A DNA stretch of 64,000 nt from Piper betle. Its lineage: Eukaryota > Streptophyta > Magnoliopsida > Piperales > Piperaceae. Shown here piece after piece: positions 35,961-49,208 of the stretch. Position 1 is the stretch's first letter. Each line of letters starts with the position of its first letter. The translations under genes and the position numbers were made by a program. The notes below the pieces were generated by a model. That model saw nothing but the letters and a program-made list of their open reading frames with translations. It was not told the DNA's origin and made no database searches. Location: assembly GCA_033002965.1 (NCBI GenBank), contig JAURVB010013270.1:62001-126000 (forward strand), read 5' to 3'.

Positions 35961-37835
35961 TCGAAATTTCAACCAAGGAAGTTTCAAACTCATCCATAAT
36001 CTGAAAAAAATCTCTAGTAAGGTACTTGGTTGTGAAGCTAGTTACTCGAATATATCCAGGTTCCACTCCTTCATCTCATCCTCGCATTCCCATGTAGATT
36101 CTTTGACTCGTCTTCAAGTCCATTGCACTCGTACTAGGGGAACTCTTTTCTTTGGAGAATCTTCACTTTGCAATCTACAATCCAAACTGCATCTTTTGGA
36201 TACGCCAGGTTTGACTGTAGTTCTATCTCTCTGAAGTTGACAACATGAGAGTTGTCTAGGTGGTATTTCTTCAACATTGACACATGGAAGACATTATGCA
36301 CAACTGATAGGTGAGGTGGCAATGCTAGCCTATAAGCCACTGGTCCAATGCACTTGATCACATCAAACGGTCCAATATATCGCGGACTGAGTTTCCCTTG
36401 CATCCAAAATCTCGTGTTTCCCTTAGTCGGAGAGATCTTTAGAAGAACATGATCTCCTAACGTACAATGAACCTCATGTCTGGGCTGATCAGCATAATTT
36501 TTTTGCCTATCCTGAGTTGATCTCATCCTCTTCCTGATCTGCATTACCACTTCCTATGTCTGCTGGACCATCTCTGGCCCAACTACTAACTAGCTCACTA
36601 CCCTATACCCAACACACTGGGGATCGACGTGGCCTGTCATATAGTGCCTCAAATGGTGCCATTCCTATCATGGCCTAATAGCTGTTGTTGTAGGAGAACT
36701 CCACTAGAAGTAGGTGCACTTCTCAACTTCCTCTGAAATCCATCATGCATGCTCAGAGCAAATCTTCTATGATTTGTATGGTTTTTAGTTTGCCCATCTG
36801 TCTAAGGCTGAAAGGCTGTGTTGAATCTCGATTCAATGCCCATAGCTGCCTGAAAAGCTCTCCAAAATTGAGATGTATACCTTGGATCCCTATCTGATAT
36901 GATCTCCCTGTGGCACTCGATATAGCCTGACTATCTGGTCTCGGTTTAGCGTGGCTAAAGTGGTTAGTGGGTAATCCATCCTGGTTGGTATAAAGTATGT
37001 GCTCATTGTAAGTCAATCTACTATGACCCATACTACATCCTTTCGTAGGCGGGTCGTAGGTAAACCAACTACAAAGTCGTATGCTATGCTCTCCCCTTCC
37101 ACTCTGGGGTTTCCAATGGCTGTAGCATTCCACCTGGGCATACGTGCTCAGCTTTCACTTGTTGGCACACCAAACATCTTGCAACTATGTCGTATACCTC
37201 TCTCTTTATTCCTGGCTACCAATGTTGGACATCATGGTACATCTTCACTCCACCTGGATGCACTGAGCATCTCGACGTGTAAGTTTCGTGAAGAATAGTA
37301 CTTCCAAGTCTGGGATACTCTGGAATATTCGGCACAAAGAGGTGACCTCTAAGTCTGACTAACCCATTTGCATCTCTGGCCAATTCCTGATGTATTCCTT
37401 GTTCCAACCACTACTTCAACTATGGGTCTGCTTCATGTGCAATCCTGATTTGTTCAAGTACACTCAACTAAATGGTTAGTCGCACCATCATTCCAACCAA
37501 TTGTCTATGATTTGCAGCATACTGAGTCATTGACACTGCTGCAAATCATATAGAGTACAAGATTCCTGACTTCCTTCTCAACGCATCTACTACCACGTTT
37601 GTTTTGCCCTCGTGGTACACTATGTCAATTTCGTTATCTGCTAACATCTCTAACCATCTTCTCTATTTTCTGTTCAACTCCTTCTACATGAAGATATATA
37701 TCATATTCTGATGATCTATCAAAAGTTTGAAATATGTTTCCTACAAGTAGCGCCTCCATATTCTAAGTGCGAATATGACTGCTGCAAGCTTTAGGTCGTG
37801 TGTGGGATAGTTACGCTTATGCACCTTGAGTTGGC
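35960..37835 (-). pseudogene. chromovirus (Ty3/gypsy) pol remnant: RNase H, integrase, chromodomain
   Basis: On the minus strand from 37835 leftward: an RNase H edge ([13 protein letters not shown] type, about 37835-37760), a degraded integrase zinc-binding region (37216-37407), the integrase core near 36780-36920 (SDRDPRYTSQFWRAFQ, then a stop inside the TDGQ block), the integrase C-terminal domain (36134-36550: [19 protein letters not shown], then [11 protein letters not shown]) and a chromodomain trace (STWECEDEM) near 36090. Stops and frameshifts are frequent. Gag, protease and RT are absent, because unrelated sequence starts at 37836. The order RT/RNase H before integrase plus a chromodomain identifies a chromovirus. 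Confidence 0.85.
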
Positions 37836-38934
37836 GAGAAGCTATTAAGTGTTTAAAGTATACAATATTTACCCATGTTTTTAATGTGATTTTGTACTTC
37901 CCGAGTATAAACATTATTAATTAGGTGATATTTATCGTTATATTCTTGTTAATTAATATTTTATGAGATATGCTTAATTGTGGAGTTTTAATGGAGAAAA
38001 AGATGAAATAAATTAAGCTTTGGAATTGAATGGTCATGGCACTTGGCCCCACCCAATGGCTACAATTTATGGTGTTGACAAAGCTCAATGACGATGGATA
38101 TACATAGCTTTGGCGCCATTGTCGGGGAGTTGGAAACTTCATCAGACATCATAATCAATTAGACTACATCGAGTTGTGGAATCCTCATCGAATTCTTGTA
38201 TCTCTAGGGTGTCTCATCTTCTATATAAAGGGGTGGTCATTTGTTATTTGGGTTATCTCAACTCTTGGCTTAGGAGTTTAGTAAATTAAGTAGTTCTAGT
38301 TGTTGTAATTTTTAGTACATTTTATAATATAAGTTTATTTCTTTTTCATCATGTTCTTTATTTTTATTATGGAGTAGTCTTTTATTTCGTTGTACAGAAG
38401 AATGGAAGTTAACATGGTTTAATTAAATTCATTTCAACCTCTTACCCTTTTATTTAATCAGATTGTTTGAATTATCATGTTCTTAATGCTAAGACTAGAT
38501 TAATCACCTATTTCTTAAATCATGAGGTTTAATTAGATTTCGTGAGAAATTAATTAAATTAGTCATTAATAATTTATTATATGACGAGTCTTTTGACTTG
38601 TTTGTCATTGTGGTTGGGAGATACACAATACCGTATGCGATTACAAGGTAAATATTAATGAGTTATTTTGTTGATTAATTAATTATCACTAGGAGGTAGA
38701 AATTGAGGCAAAATAATATAAGTATGAAGGAGTATGAGCCACCATATCATATAATTATCCTAGATTGACAATCCGAGAGAATATAAGATAAGAGTAAGAT
38801 ATGATGAAGATTAATTTCATGTTATGGGAAATTCAACTCTAGAACGAATTTTATCTTAAACTAAAAATCTCTTTTTGTTGTTTTTCTCTTAGTTCTAATT
38901 TTTACTATTAACATAAGTAAATTTATCTCTTAGT
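37836..38934. other. unclassified insertion with TATA-like and Asp-type primer-site-like motifs
   Basis: It interrupts chromovirus pol on its left. Near 38111-38130 the text TTGGCGCCATTGTCGGGGA resembles the primer binding region of Athila/Tat elements, and TATATAAAGG lies at about 38222. No partner LTR or coding region of such an element is visible, and the TATA-like box lies to the right of the putative primer site, which does not fit a simple 5' LTR. I therefore leave it unclassified. Confidence 0.3.
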
Positions 38935-39017
38935 AGGACAACAACTTTAAACATGACTCAACTCGATCACAACATTTCTGATTCAGTTCTTAAGTGAACC
39001 GAAATCAGGGTGTTACA
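38935..39017 (+). repeat. 3' end fragment of a plus-strand long LTR
   Basis: AAACATGACTCAACTCGATC ... GTGAACCGAAATC and AGGGTGTTACA match the tail of the LTR ending at 4859 base for base over most of about 75 positions. The left part of that LTR is absent. Confidence 0.65.
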
Positions 39018-39435
39018 TCTAATTCCACCTTTTTTACAGTGCAAGGGCACTAGGAGGGCACCTTTGCACTATAACAAGATTGTGTGGACTTAGGGTCCAC
39101 CCTCTAAGGCGACGAGGAACAATGTTGGGAATCGTGCCATTGGACCTGTAGGGACTAGGATTGTCCAAAAAGGGTTCCAAACATAGGCAACCAAACTAAA
39201 CTTGTGAGAATCACGGTCCTATACCTAAGTATACTCAACTAAAATAAACACAAAAAATAAGAATGGAGATAGCGCAGTGTCTAACTAGGTAGCACTGAGA
39301 ACCAGGAAAGACTAAGATCTTGGCTCGAACATACCATACCATACATACACACACTGCAGAAGTGGTGAGGCAAGAAACTTGATCTAGTTCAAAACTGAAC
39401 CAACAGACTGTTCAGCAAAAAGCTAGGATTTTACA
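39018..39435 (-). repeat. start of a minus-strand LTR with adjacent polypurine tract
   Basis: The plus strand reads GGATTTTACA up to 39435, then ACCTCTCCCACTTAAC. On the minus strand that is a polypurine tract (AAGTGGGAGAGGT) followed by TGTAAAATCC, the usual 3' LTR entry. The left limit is unclear and simply abuts the LTR fragment ending at 39017. Confidence 0.45.
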
Positions 39436-41640
39436 ACCTCTCCCACTTAACAAAATTCCATTCCTTGAATTTACCAAATGGGATAAACACACAATGGCTT
39501 TAGGCCACAAACATACATAAAAATGGCTATGTAGACATGGTGCAAAAGTCTTTCATAATGTCTAGCCATGAAACACACTGTCAAAGAAGTGTACTATTGA
39601 TAAGAAGTTCAACTATCAATTTTTACAGTCACCAGTCACACTGGTCATTGAAACATACTACTAGTGAGGTGTGCCACCCTTGAAGTATATAACTACCAAA
39701 GAATAAGTTTAATGGAACAAACTTGTTGAAGGTGAGATTGGCATTGTCCAAGGCATATATCACGCATGTGTCCACATACGTAACTAGAGTATATAATCAT
39801 ATTCACCTTCTCCACGAAAGGATGGATGTAGTCCAAGGTGTGCTTATGGGGAAAAGGTGATTTAACAAGATCCACCATGTATGCTTCAAAACATGAGGTA
39901 ATCTAGAGGTCAAGCTAGCCTCATGTTGTATCTGGACAAGCAGAGGGATACCCCACAAAAGGGCTCCGGGCACTGAAGTATGGTAAAGGTGTAATCTGTG
40001 AGATGTGCTAAGGGAGCCTAAAAGGTGCCCCCCCAAGGAGGCTGTCTACAAAATATAATCACTATGTCATCACCTAAAGCTGCATGATGAGAAATGTTCA
40101 TACAGGGATAAGGTGGTATAAAAATATGGATGGTCAAGGTAGTGTCCATTTTGAAGTAACATTATTATCGCTTACCATGGATATGACCATAATCCCTCAA
40201 AACTACAGTGCAACCATCCTAAAGGACAGTTCCTAGAGCTTTAGGCTAATCAGTAAATAGTAAACATGTGTTTATCAATTGAGTACCGGTTACATATATT
40301 CCAATGGATAGAGAACAGTTCTCCCAAAGAACCACTATTGCACCTCGAGTCAATAGGAACCCATAATGAGGTTGGATAAATGTCTTATCCCTTTGTATGT
40401 GTTTGAAACATGTCATTCTGTACCAATTTATGATACTGTATCTCGACTCACTTATCTACAATCACTATGGTAGACTCATAAGCAGGGCTATAAAATAATA
40501 CAAAGTTTAGTACAATATAAAGGTGCACATCGTGGAACTACATGATACTACACACCACATCTTTGACCTTGGCCTAATTGTTCTGGTCATCGTAGATCTG
40601 TCTACCTAGATGCTAAACTCTGCACTACTGCCTGCGTAAATGCTAAACTCTGCACTAACCATATAGCTGTCAAACTTACCTCATTTTCAAATATGGCAAC
40701 CAATACCATACAATCGTGCCATATTGATTTGTGGTTCATAATACATAATTACTAATCACATTGTCCAATCATATTTCCTTTCTTAAAGTTTCCGCTATAT
40801 AGCTTAACCATATTCTTATTTCTTCTATGCAACTTTGGTACTCTACCGTGCACTTGTCTATCATACTGCTTGCCTACAATAGCATACCTACTCGGCTGTG
40901 GCCGGGCCACTCAAACAGTTGTTGAGCTGCTCGGACGATGGTCAACCCACTTAGACGATGGTTGCACTAGTTGGATGGTTATCAAGCTAATCAAACAGTG
41001 GTCAAGCTACTCGAATGGGGGTCGAGTGACTTTGACCATTGTCAAGCTATTCGAACGGTGGTCAACCTAGTCCGTGCACCTGCTAGCTAATGCAAGTTGA
41101 CCAACTACGAATTCTATTTGCCCATAAGCTATCTATCTATCCAGGCTTACTCCTTACCATAGTTGTTTGATTGTCGTGACACCCTCATACTGCCACCTAT
41201 ACCTCCTAACACTCTTTACTTAGGTCATGATGCTCATGGCCAAACTGCTATGACTAACCATGCTAAAAAATCGGAAGTTCCATGCACTCACTTTGGTACC
41301 TTAATTCGTATCCTGTAGGTCTATTGGTGTGTACCTATGCTCTAAGTTCTAGGTAATACCATGCCCATCATATCATCTCATCTATGTCTAGGCACTCTAT
41401 GCATAATACCTCAGTTTCTATACTATAGGTTAAAAATCTGTGCCATTCAGCTTGGGATTTTATTCATTGTTGGTTGTTGGCTTTTGGTTTGGTTTTTGGC
41501 TCTTGGTTCTAGGGAGTGTTGTTGTTGTTCCCAACTTCCAACTTGAGTGAAACAACAAACCTTGTTATTTTTTCCCAACTTTGTTGTCAGTGTTGGAGTT
41601 CGCCGAAATTTGGTATCGCAGTTGATTGTACGTAGAGGTA
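39436..41640 (-). other. degenerate retroelement interior or unclassified DNA
   Basis: Following the polypurine tract on the minus strand, this should be the interior of an LTR element, but no gag or pol motif survives in any frame I read. The two overlapping minus frames at 39693-40036 have no family features. Only the 20-bp tandem repeat at 40905-41075 stands out. Confidence 0.35.
40905..41075 (+). repeat. 20-bp minisatellite, about eight diverged copies
   Basis: Units such as TCAAACAGTGGTCAAGCTAC, TCGAATGGGGGTCGAGTGAC, TTTGACCATTGTCAAGCTAT and TCGAACGGTGGTCAACCTAG follow one another without gaps. Copies differ at several positions each. The 66-residue plus frame that spans it reflects the repeat. 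Confidence 0.8.
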
Positions 41641-43600
41641 ACTACACCTCAACTATACTTTGAAGTGCATATTTCTGTCATTGAATTTAGGGTAAGCCAT
41701 TATTCTTTTGAATATGGAGTTCTTCAGTCTTCTTCTCATATTTGATGAAATTCTATAATTTTTTACTAGATCTGGAACCTTAGTTTTTATTATAATATTC
41801 TTCTTTTCTCTCAACCAGCCCAACATCTCCAACCTCCTCGTAATTTGTACACCTACGCTGGTCAATGCCATGACCACACACCTACATATTATAAACATGT
41901 TAACAACTAATGTCACTAAGTCATAAATGACTAAAAGGGAAACCACAAAACTGGTAAATGGATAAAATAATTATTCGAGGGAAAATAAAATGAAATAAGA
42001 AACTTCTCCACGCAAACATATAATCTAAATCACAATAAAGCCAATATGGCTTAATCATAATCATAGATCTAATCATGCACATGAACCAAAATACTAAATA
42101 GTAACAAGTCGGTATTATGCATATGTCAGAATCTAGTCGGCAACAACATGGTCGTGGCCAATAGAGCCAAACTTATCACATCTGAGACATGGCATGTCTA
42201 GATATACAAGACGGAGAGTAGGTACATGCTAAAATATTGAATACATATTGCTAGCAGGGACTATAGTGATAATCATAAACACACAATTAACCACTAACCG
42301 AGCACCACCGTTGGGTATTGACAGGACCCCTCCATTAGCTTCACACTCCCTCCACCATGCATGCACCAAAAATCCAAAAATGCAAAATAAGTATATGGTC
42401 TAGGTAGGGTCAAATCGAATTGCACTAAAGTGTGACTTTTGAGCTGGATCTTACATTTTTTGAAAACTCATTAAGGGATCTCCACCTTGAGGTTTTTTAT
42501 TAATCCAAAAAATTGATAAGATGACCGGTAGGTAGGGGGATCCACTAAAATACTTGAGCCAAATAGTAGATCAAGTAGAGAGAGTCATAACGGACATAAG
42601 AAGAGCTCCTCGTCCTACTGCGTCAAGCTCGACTCTACACGTCCTAGAAAATGCAGACTACTACTCAACACCTGTTTGATGCATGCGTAGAATGACATGC
42701 AATAGTCCCAGATGCGGCAGATAACATGACAAGTAGGAATGAAATTAGACACTCCTCACACACATCGCAATCACATTTTGAACGTGCTGAAAACTGCACA
42801 AGATTTTCATAAAGCAATTACCGATATCAAAATGGAGATTTCGGTATTTATGAAATATATTTTGGGATTCAACCTGTGCACTTAAACTCTAACTTAAGAT
42901 ATCAACACCCAAGAAAACTTAGGACAATTATCAAATATATCCTAATGCACTAATTGCGAATGAGATCTCGGTAAAATCAGGAAAATCAATTGAAACTGAC
43001 AATTCATTAAATTTAACCCTTGTTTTTCTTATGCCGAGCGACTTCGAATAGGTAGAATTTAAAAGCTAATGGATCTTGAAGATTTGGCGAACTTCAGCGG
43101 AACCGCTTGAGATATAGAGTGAACCCACACCCAAATCTGTTAATTATGAATTATTTTATTAATTAAAATCAACTCATAATGTTCAGTTAATTAGGATAAA
43201 TAGGTTAATTATCATTTATCTAAAGATTTCACAGCAAAACCAACTTTACAACCAATTACGACATATCTTAGCATTATTTTAATTATTTAGGAAATTTAAT
43301 AATATTGCATGTGAAATGAGATAGCTCGCACACACTCTAAAAATTACAAAGTTCTAATTTTTTTTATAGTTTTAACTATTATTAAGTAGATTTATAAGTA
43401 TATTTCACAATTTAGGCCAACGCGAATATTTTAATACACTTATTAGCAAAACAGCTACAAAATCAATAAAAATAACATTTTTTTATAATGAATCCACACA
43501 ATAACAGCTTATTAGTATTCTTAAAAAAGAAAATGTGTCAATGTACATTGCCTAATCACGATTTCTACATGCACAAACCAAGACATTCCCAAAATGAAGA
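41641..43600 (-). mobile_element. strongly diverged minus-strand copy of the long LTR family
   Basis: Between about 42470 and 42680 the text parallels the conserved middle of the minus LTRs (compare 5970-6180 and 32200-32260 plus 33846-33980): a TTATTAATCC phrase, GACCGG, a weak match to the GATAAAACCACCACT block, then GTCATAACGGACATAAGAAGAGCTCC. Termini were not found, so both limits are approximate. No genes are seen; 43140-43450 is AT-rich. Confidence 0.45.
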
Positions 43601-43608
43601 GAATCTCG

Positions 43609-44120
43609 GCTCTGATACTACTGTTGGGCCCTATGGGCCCTAAAAGGGACTTGCAATAAGTATCACGGGCCTCTCTTAATCCAAAAGTTAACTTAAGAAA
43701 TAAGGCTTTCCCATTAGCATATATACAAGTCACCAACATTATCCACGACCAATGTGGGAAAAACCCAACAACTCCCTTTCACACATCGGGCAACCCATGA
43801 GTCTAGCAATCTCCTCTTCATCAGACGGAACTCACATTTATCACTTGACAAACTACCCTTACATCATTAGGTTGAACCCATTAAGGGAACTTTGACAATT
43901 GGCATAGGCAAATACCAATCTCCCAAGATCGTAACCTAAATCTGATACCACTTCTTGGCTCTGATACCACTATTGGGTCCTATGGGCCCCGAAAAGGGAT
44001 TTGCAATAGGTGTCACGAGACTCTCTTAATCCAACACTTTACTTAAGGAATAAGGCTTTCCCATTAGCCTATATACAAGTCACCAACATCATCCAGGACC
44101 GATGTGGGATAAACCCAATA
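43609..44120 (-). mobile_element. minus-strand TRIM element with a trace of a second tandem unit
   Basis: Two LTRs of 149 and 150 bp, 43622-43770 (TGTTGGGCC ... AACCCAACA) and 43971-44120 (TATTGGGTCC ... AACCCAATA), enclose a 200-bp non-coding interior. A primer binding site (TGGTATCAGAGC on the minus strand) is at 43958-43969, one base from the LTR, so 43971-44120 is the 5' LTR. A second primer site (TAGTATCAGAGC on the minus strand, 43609-43620) lies one base left of the other LTR, meaning a further unit once followed in tandem. No target duplication was identified. The family differs from the 32258 TRIM. Confidence 0.85.
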
Positions 44121-44764
44121 AAGAAAAGGAGGAAGAAAAAGTACCACACGAGGCAGAAGGGGGAAAAGAAAGTGGAGGAAGTGGGAGGAGGAGGAGGGAG
44201 GCCAAGGAGATGTGGCAGCGGAGGTAAGAGGCTACCAAGGGGAATATTTGGGGAAATGAGAGTCGGCAGTGGGGCTTTTAAACCCCCACACAAAAACATG
44301 CTAGTGCAAAGGCGCCCAAGCAAACTCGGTCACATGCAGAGGCATCCCTAGGATGCTTGTGTGCCACACATTGCACTACGACATGCCAAAAATGCTGGAA
44401 AAAGAGAAGGGGAAAGGGAAAAAGGGGAAGGAGAGAAAGGCGCTTAGGAAGGTATGCCCAAATGGATACATCACATAACTAACACAACATGCAGCCGTCG
44501 ACTACTCTAAAACAACAAAAAACACTCGCACCAGCTTGACAATTGTGCCTGACTGGAATAACTCAATGTTGGCCGCGCCCCATGCCCAAGCCCACAACAC
44601 CACACAAAGTAACCCAATAGCACCAGACCAATAGAACTGGATACGCATGCTACCCGGATCGAGCCAAACAAAAAGCTGGGGAAATCGGGAGAAAACCCAG
44701 GTTTTATACAAGGTGTCATCTAAGGTAGAGTGTCATAAAATAAAAGGAAGGTCGAGTGACTATT
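44121..44764. other. purine-rich intergenic DNA, no gene seen
   Basis: 44121-44240 and 44395-44450 are rich in GGAGG/GGAAAAG purine phrases. The frames here on both strands are composition products without motifs. It ends where the minus LTR begins at 44765. Confidence 0.45.
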
Positions 44765-46223
44765 TGTAACATCCCATGCTTGGTTAAACCTTGAGCCAAG
44801 CTGAAATGTTATATTATTTAATATTGCTATCTCTTAACTTTATTGCATGTCAGACCACACCCACAAAACCCCATGAGATCTAAACCTAGTTGGCGTCTTG
44901 GATGGAAGCCAACCACTACCCACAACCGCAACAATCAAAACAAAACAAAGGGATTATGAAAATAATTCAAAATATTATAAATTATTAGAAATATAAGTTC
45001 CCAAAATATGGGGGATACATCAGTATACTAAGCAAAGAGAAAAAATGTTCGATGACCGAAATAAGGCGGGAAAATAGAAGAAAACAACATGACAACTACG
45101 CAATGGGAGTATGTGCATTTGTGAAAACTTTAGCATCCCCTCTATCCGACAACAACATTCTAGGCACACCACCAACATAAATATTAAAAAAGAAAAAAAG
45201 TCAGAATAAGTTATACAACAAGTTTATGGTCCACAAAATAAAATAACTATCATATCAAACTGGCATACTAACTTAGTAGTTCATATTAAAGTAATAGAAG
45301 GGGACACCCAAAGGAAACTACACTAGTGTGCGATTCGCTGCTGATCAGGCCCCTTTCTCCTATCCTCTCCAATTACACCATGCTCCTCTCCTTTGAGCTC
45401 TAAAGGTAAGCCAAGTACACTATAATCATTACATACACTGCAAAATATGGTACTCGTAACCTACATACTCGTGGTTGTGAAGCTCATAAATGCAAGGGTA
45501 AAAATGATGCAGTAAGAAAACAAAGTAGTGTGCTGCATCTATCCAATAGACCATAAAACAACTGGGGCCTCAACAGATCACGCCCTCAGACTTATCGCTC
45601 ATAAGTGGGACTTATTCGAAACAATCTCCAACAATCTCCCCACTCTCAAAATCATGAAAACATAAATACAATAAATAATAGGCATAGGTAGAGAATAATA
45701 GTATTAATAGGCCTCTAGAAAGAAGGTAACTTGCACTTGATCTTTTGGCATTAGAAAACAACTAAAGGGATCTTCTCGTCGAGGGTTATTAAGCACGACG
45801 TCAAAATGACCTGCATTAAGTGGGTTGCAATAAAACCACTACTTAACTATTATACGATATAAAACAACCCACCGATCATATAATTGTAAAAGAAGAAATG
45901 AATTCTAAACGGATCTAGTCTCCAAGATCCAATCAATCTACTGGCGAGCTCAAGCCACGCAGCCTATAAATGAACCCAGCTCATCAGCTAACACAATCTA
46001 TACGATGCATGGATTAGAATGCGTTATCAAACAAGATAAGATTTATTTAAAATAATATATATATATATATATATATATAGATTATAATAGATTAATAAAA
46101 ATATAACATCAATGAATGAAAAGAGCAGTAACAAAACAATATTGCAAGAGTCACTAAAATATAAGATTTAACCAAACTGTAGGTATCTAAGATCAAGGTT
46201 CCAGATTTGGTCAAAAGTGATAG
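44765..46223 (-). mobile_element. left part of a minus-strand long LTR, cut by a plus-strand LTR
   Basis: It starts TGTAACATCCC, matching the family start TGTAACACCCC, and at 45770-45990 shows the conserved middle (GAGGGTTATTAA, AAAACCACTACTTAAC, AATTCTAAACGGATCTAG). At 46224 it is interrupted by TATAAAACCCGTGAC, the start of a plus-strand LTR. Its right part would lie beyond the inserted stack and is not in the window. A (TA)n run lies at about 46054-46079. Confidence 0.65.
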
Positions 46224-48807
46224 TATAAAACCCGTGACTCGAGTCAAAGTTTTACATTAGTGAACCAGTCGGTTTAACTGTCGGTTAAAGTCGAGTCAGT
46301 TCCATGAACCACGTGCTGAGTCAAGGCAAGTCATGAGGTATGAGCGATGAGGGCTAGGTGTACCTGAGTATATGATGATAACCGTCAGAAAGATGATGAA
46401 AAATATGTTATCAGAATATATAACAATATGCAGTAATTTTTTATGTATTTGATCTTAAAATTAGTTTTAGGTCGAATAATGCGTTAGGATGAATTATAGG
46501 GTAGTTTAGGTGAGTTATTAGTTATAGAACATGTAACGACCAGCCTGAACCGGACCGGGTGTTACCTAAAAATATATTTGATGTAAACATAACTTTAAGA
46601 ACATGAATCATAATACAGCAAATAAGTCAAAAATTTACAAATCATAAAGAAAATAAAACATGTTCTGATAGCATGTGACAATGCATAAAATAAACTAACT
46701 CAAAGTCCCACAGTCTCGGACTGTTTCCCATAGCCACATATATAACACAAGAGAATAAAAAGGAGGTCCAATTTATTATCAATTCACCAAACCTTTGTTG
46801 ATAAAAGAAACACCAACGACACTTTTATTCTTCAGTCCAAAGTTGTTCACCTGCGGAGGCAATTCCACGTGCATGCGTACATACGCTACAGGGCCAACGG
46901 CCTTTAGTTACTAATATTTGCCATTGACTCACCCTCTCGGTATCACAAGTGCATAATGAGCCTTCTTGCGCCACCACACCCTGTCACCCCTTTTGGCATG
47001 GGGGCAAGTGTTTAATCTTTTAGGGGGTGATGCCTTGTGCCGAATTGAGTCGACCCCGGTTGCGTTCCAGCGCATGGTGGTCAGATACTCAAGTCGACCC
47101 GAACTCCCACATAGTAATTTTAAAGGGTGTGGCCCCGTGTCAGACTGAGTCAATTCCTTGACCCCGGTTGCACTCGGTGCATGGTAGTCGAATATAGGCT
47201 CAGGCCGACCAGGGCTGCCAACAAGGAAAATTATAAAATTTCAAATAATTATACGGACCTGGATAGTTCGTAAGTGAACCTGCAACTGTGACCAACGTTC
47301 CTAATCTGAACGAGAACATAAAATTATATATAAGTATAATTTTATTCCAGTAGAAATACATGCAACTAAATGACTATTATCTATCCTTATTAAAATTCGA
47401 CAACATAAAGCATGCAACATTCAACAATCATAAATATTAAATTATTCAAGTGGCATAATCATTTAAGTCCTACTTTACATTTGAAATTAATTATTTAAAT
47501 AATAATTCACACTTCACTAATGATAAAATAACTATTAACTTATAAACAAGTATTTAATTACTATTATTAGTATATTTTTCTTTGAGATGATAATTACTTA
47601 ACCACGATCTTGACGATTTAATTTACGGTTTTAATCTTTAATCATTATCATTATTAATAGCAATTTAATTAATTAAGTCGTTCAATTAAATTATTTAAAA
47701 TGATTTGTTTTATCCTAATTCAAAGATATTACTAATTATTTTAAATTATTCAACTCAATAAATGTTAGAACCGTATTTATTTTCATTATGCTATTTAGGT
47801 TCAACGCTTGTGATCTTTACGCGATTATAGTTTAATAACCCATTTTCTACCTTACTAATTTGTTATTAAAATAATCACTTTATTTACCTAGTATTCAATT
47901 GAATATGGTAAAGGTGATATTCTTTATTTTATTAATTACTTATAACCATCCGATTTAAATTAAACGCTTGTAGTACACGGATTAATTATCAACTATTTAT
48001 TATTACCGTATTTTTATCACTTACGGTGATTTAGTACAATAAGTAATTAGTTTATCAACTTTAACCGATAACCCATTAGAATAATTATTTTCAAAGATTT
48101 ATTACGAGTTAGTATTATTTTTAACTCGAGACGGGTGTCGAGTCAACCCCTATTTACAGAATTTCCATCTCCTTCTTCCTCGACATTCTTCTCCTCTCCA
48201 CCTTCGTCTTTGGCGCAACAGCAAGTCACGACCTCCTTCTCCAACCTCAAGATCCCTGCTTTCTTACACCTTGCTCTAAATCAGATGTTCAACTATCTCA
48301 GGCCGTCATCAACCAGGAAGAATTGGCCACCTTTGGACGTTGCAAGGAGTAGTGTTAATCTCCCCATGTTTGCATGTCGCCACCATGAATTCCGGCGAGA
48401 AGGTCATCTGTAGTGGTGTAACGACCCGCCATTTTACACAACATTGTGGGTCTAGCTGGCCAGGTGTTACTCACAATTAAGCAAATATGTCTAACATTTT
48501 TATTTAACAAAAACATATATAATGATCCCACAGTCTTAGACCGTTTCCCAGTAGCCACACTTATTTCTCAAATAAATAATAAAAGGAGTCCTCATATTTA
48601 TTTTGCTCCATGCCCTGGTTGTCAATCACCTACTTTCATATCTGCACACCTGCGGAGGCAATTCCGCATTAGTGATTACAACACTAAGTAGTATAATAGA
48701 TAAAACAAATCAAGTACATTCCACTATTTTCTTATGTTTATTTTAATATGCGGTGGAGCGATTCCGCTATACTCCAAAACAATGCGGAGGAGGAATCCGC
48801 TGTGATC

Positions 48808-49208
48808 CGCACACCCCGGCCGTAGCCTTTTATGGGGAGGCTACCACTACCGTCTCCAGTGCCAGTGCCTCGCACACCCCAGCCGTAGCCTTTTTGTGGG
48901 GAAGCTATCATTGCACTCAGGTGATTGCTACGCCCCGTTTGTGGGGAAGCTCTCACTACCAATTTTAGTGCCAGTGCCTCGCACACCCCGGCCGTAGCCT
49001 TTTTGTGGGGAGGCTATCACTGCACTCAGGTGAATGCTATGCCCCATTTGTGGGGAAGCTCTCACTGCCAACTCTAGTGCCAGTGCCTCACACACCCTAG
49101 CCGTAGCCTTTTTATGGGGAGGCTATCACTGCACTCCAGTGCGATGGAGGAATCGTTGTGCCTCGCTCACCCCGGCCGTAGCCTTTTTATGGGGCGGCTA
49201 TCACTACT
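48808..49208. repeat. LTR minisatellite: CACACCCCGGCCGTAGCC-containing units
   Basis: Half-units of about 50-55 bases alternate: one with CACCCCGGCCGTAGCC then TTTTTGTGGGGAAGCTATCAC, the other with GCTACGCCCCGTTTGTGG then GGAAGCTCTCACT, joined by CAGTGCCTCGCACA or CACTCAGGTGA. The same array is at 51676-52080 and 54863-55433. Short frames over it on both strands are repeat artefacts. Confidence 0.9.

Noticed and set aside
38111..38934. A full Athila/Tat element
   Set aside because: Only a primer-site-like phrase is present; no LTR pair, gag or pol of that group could be found.
46929..47153. Frames on both strands near 46930-47150
   Set aside because: They lie in the chromovirus 3' LTR and recur in damaged form in the other LTR near 60200.
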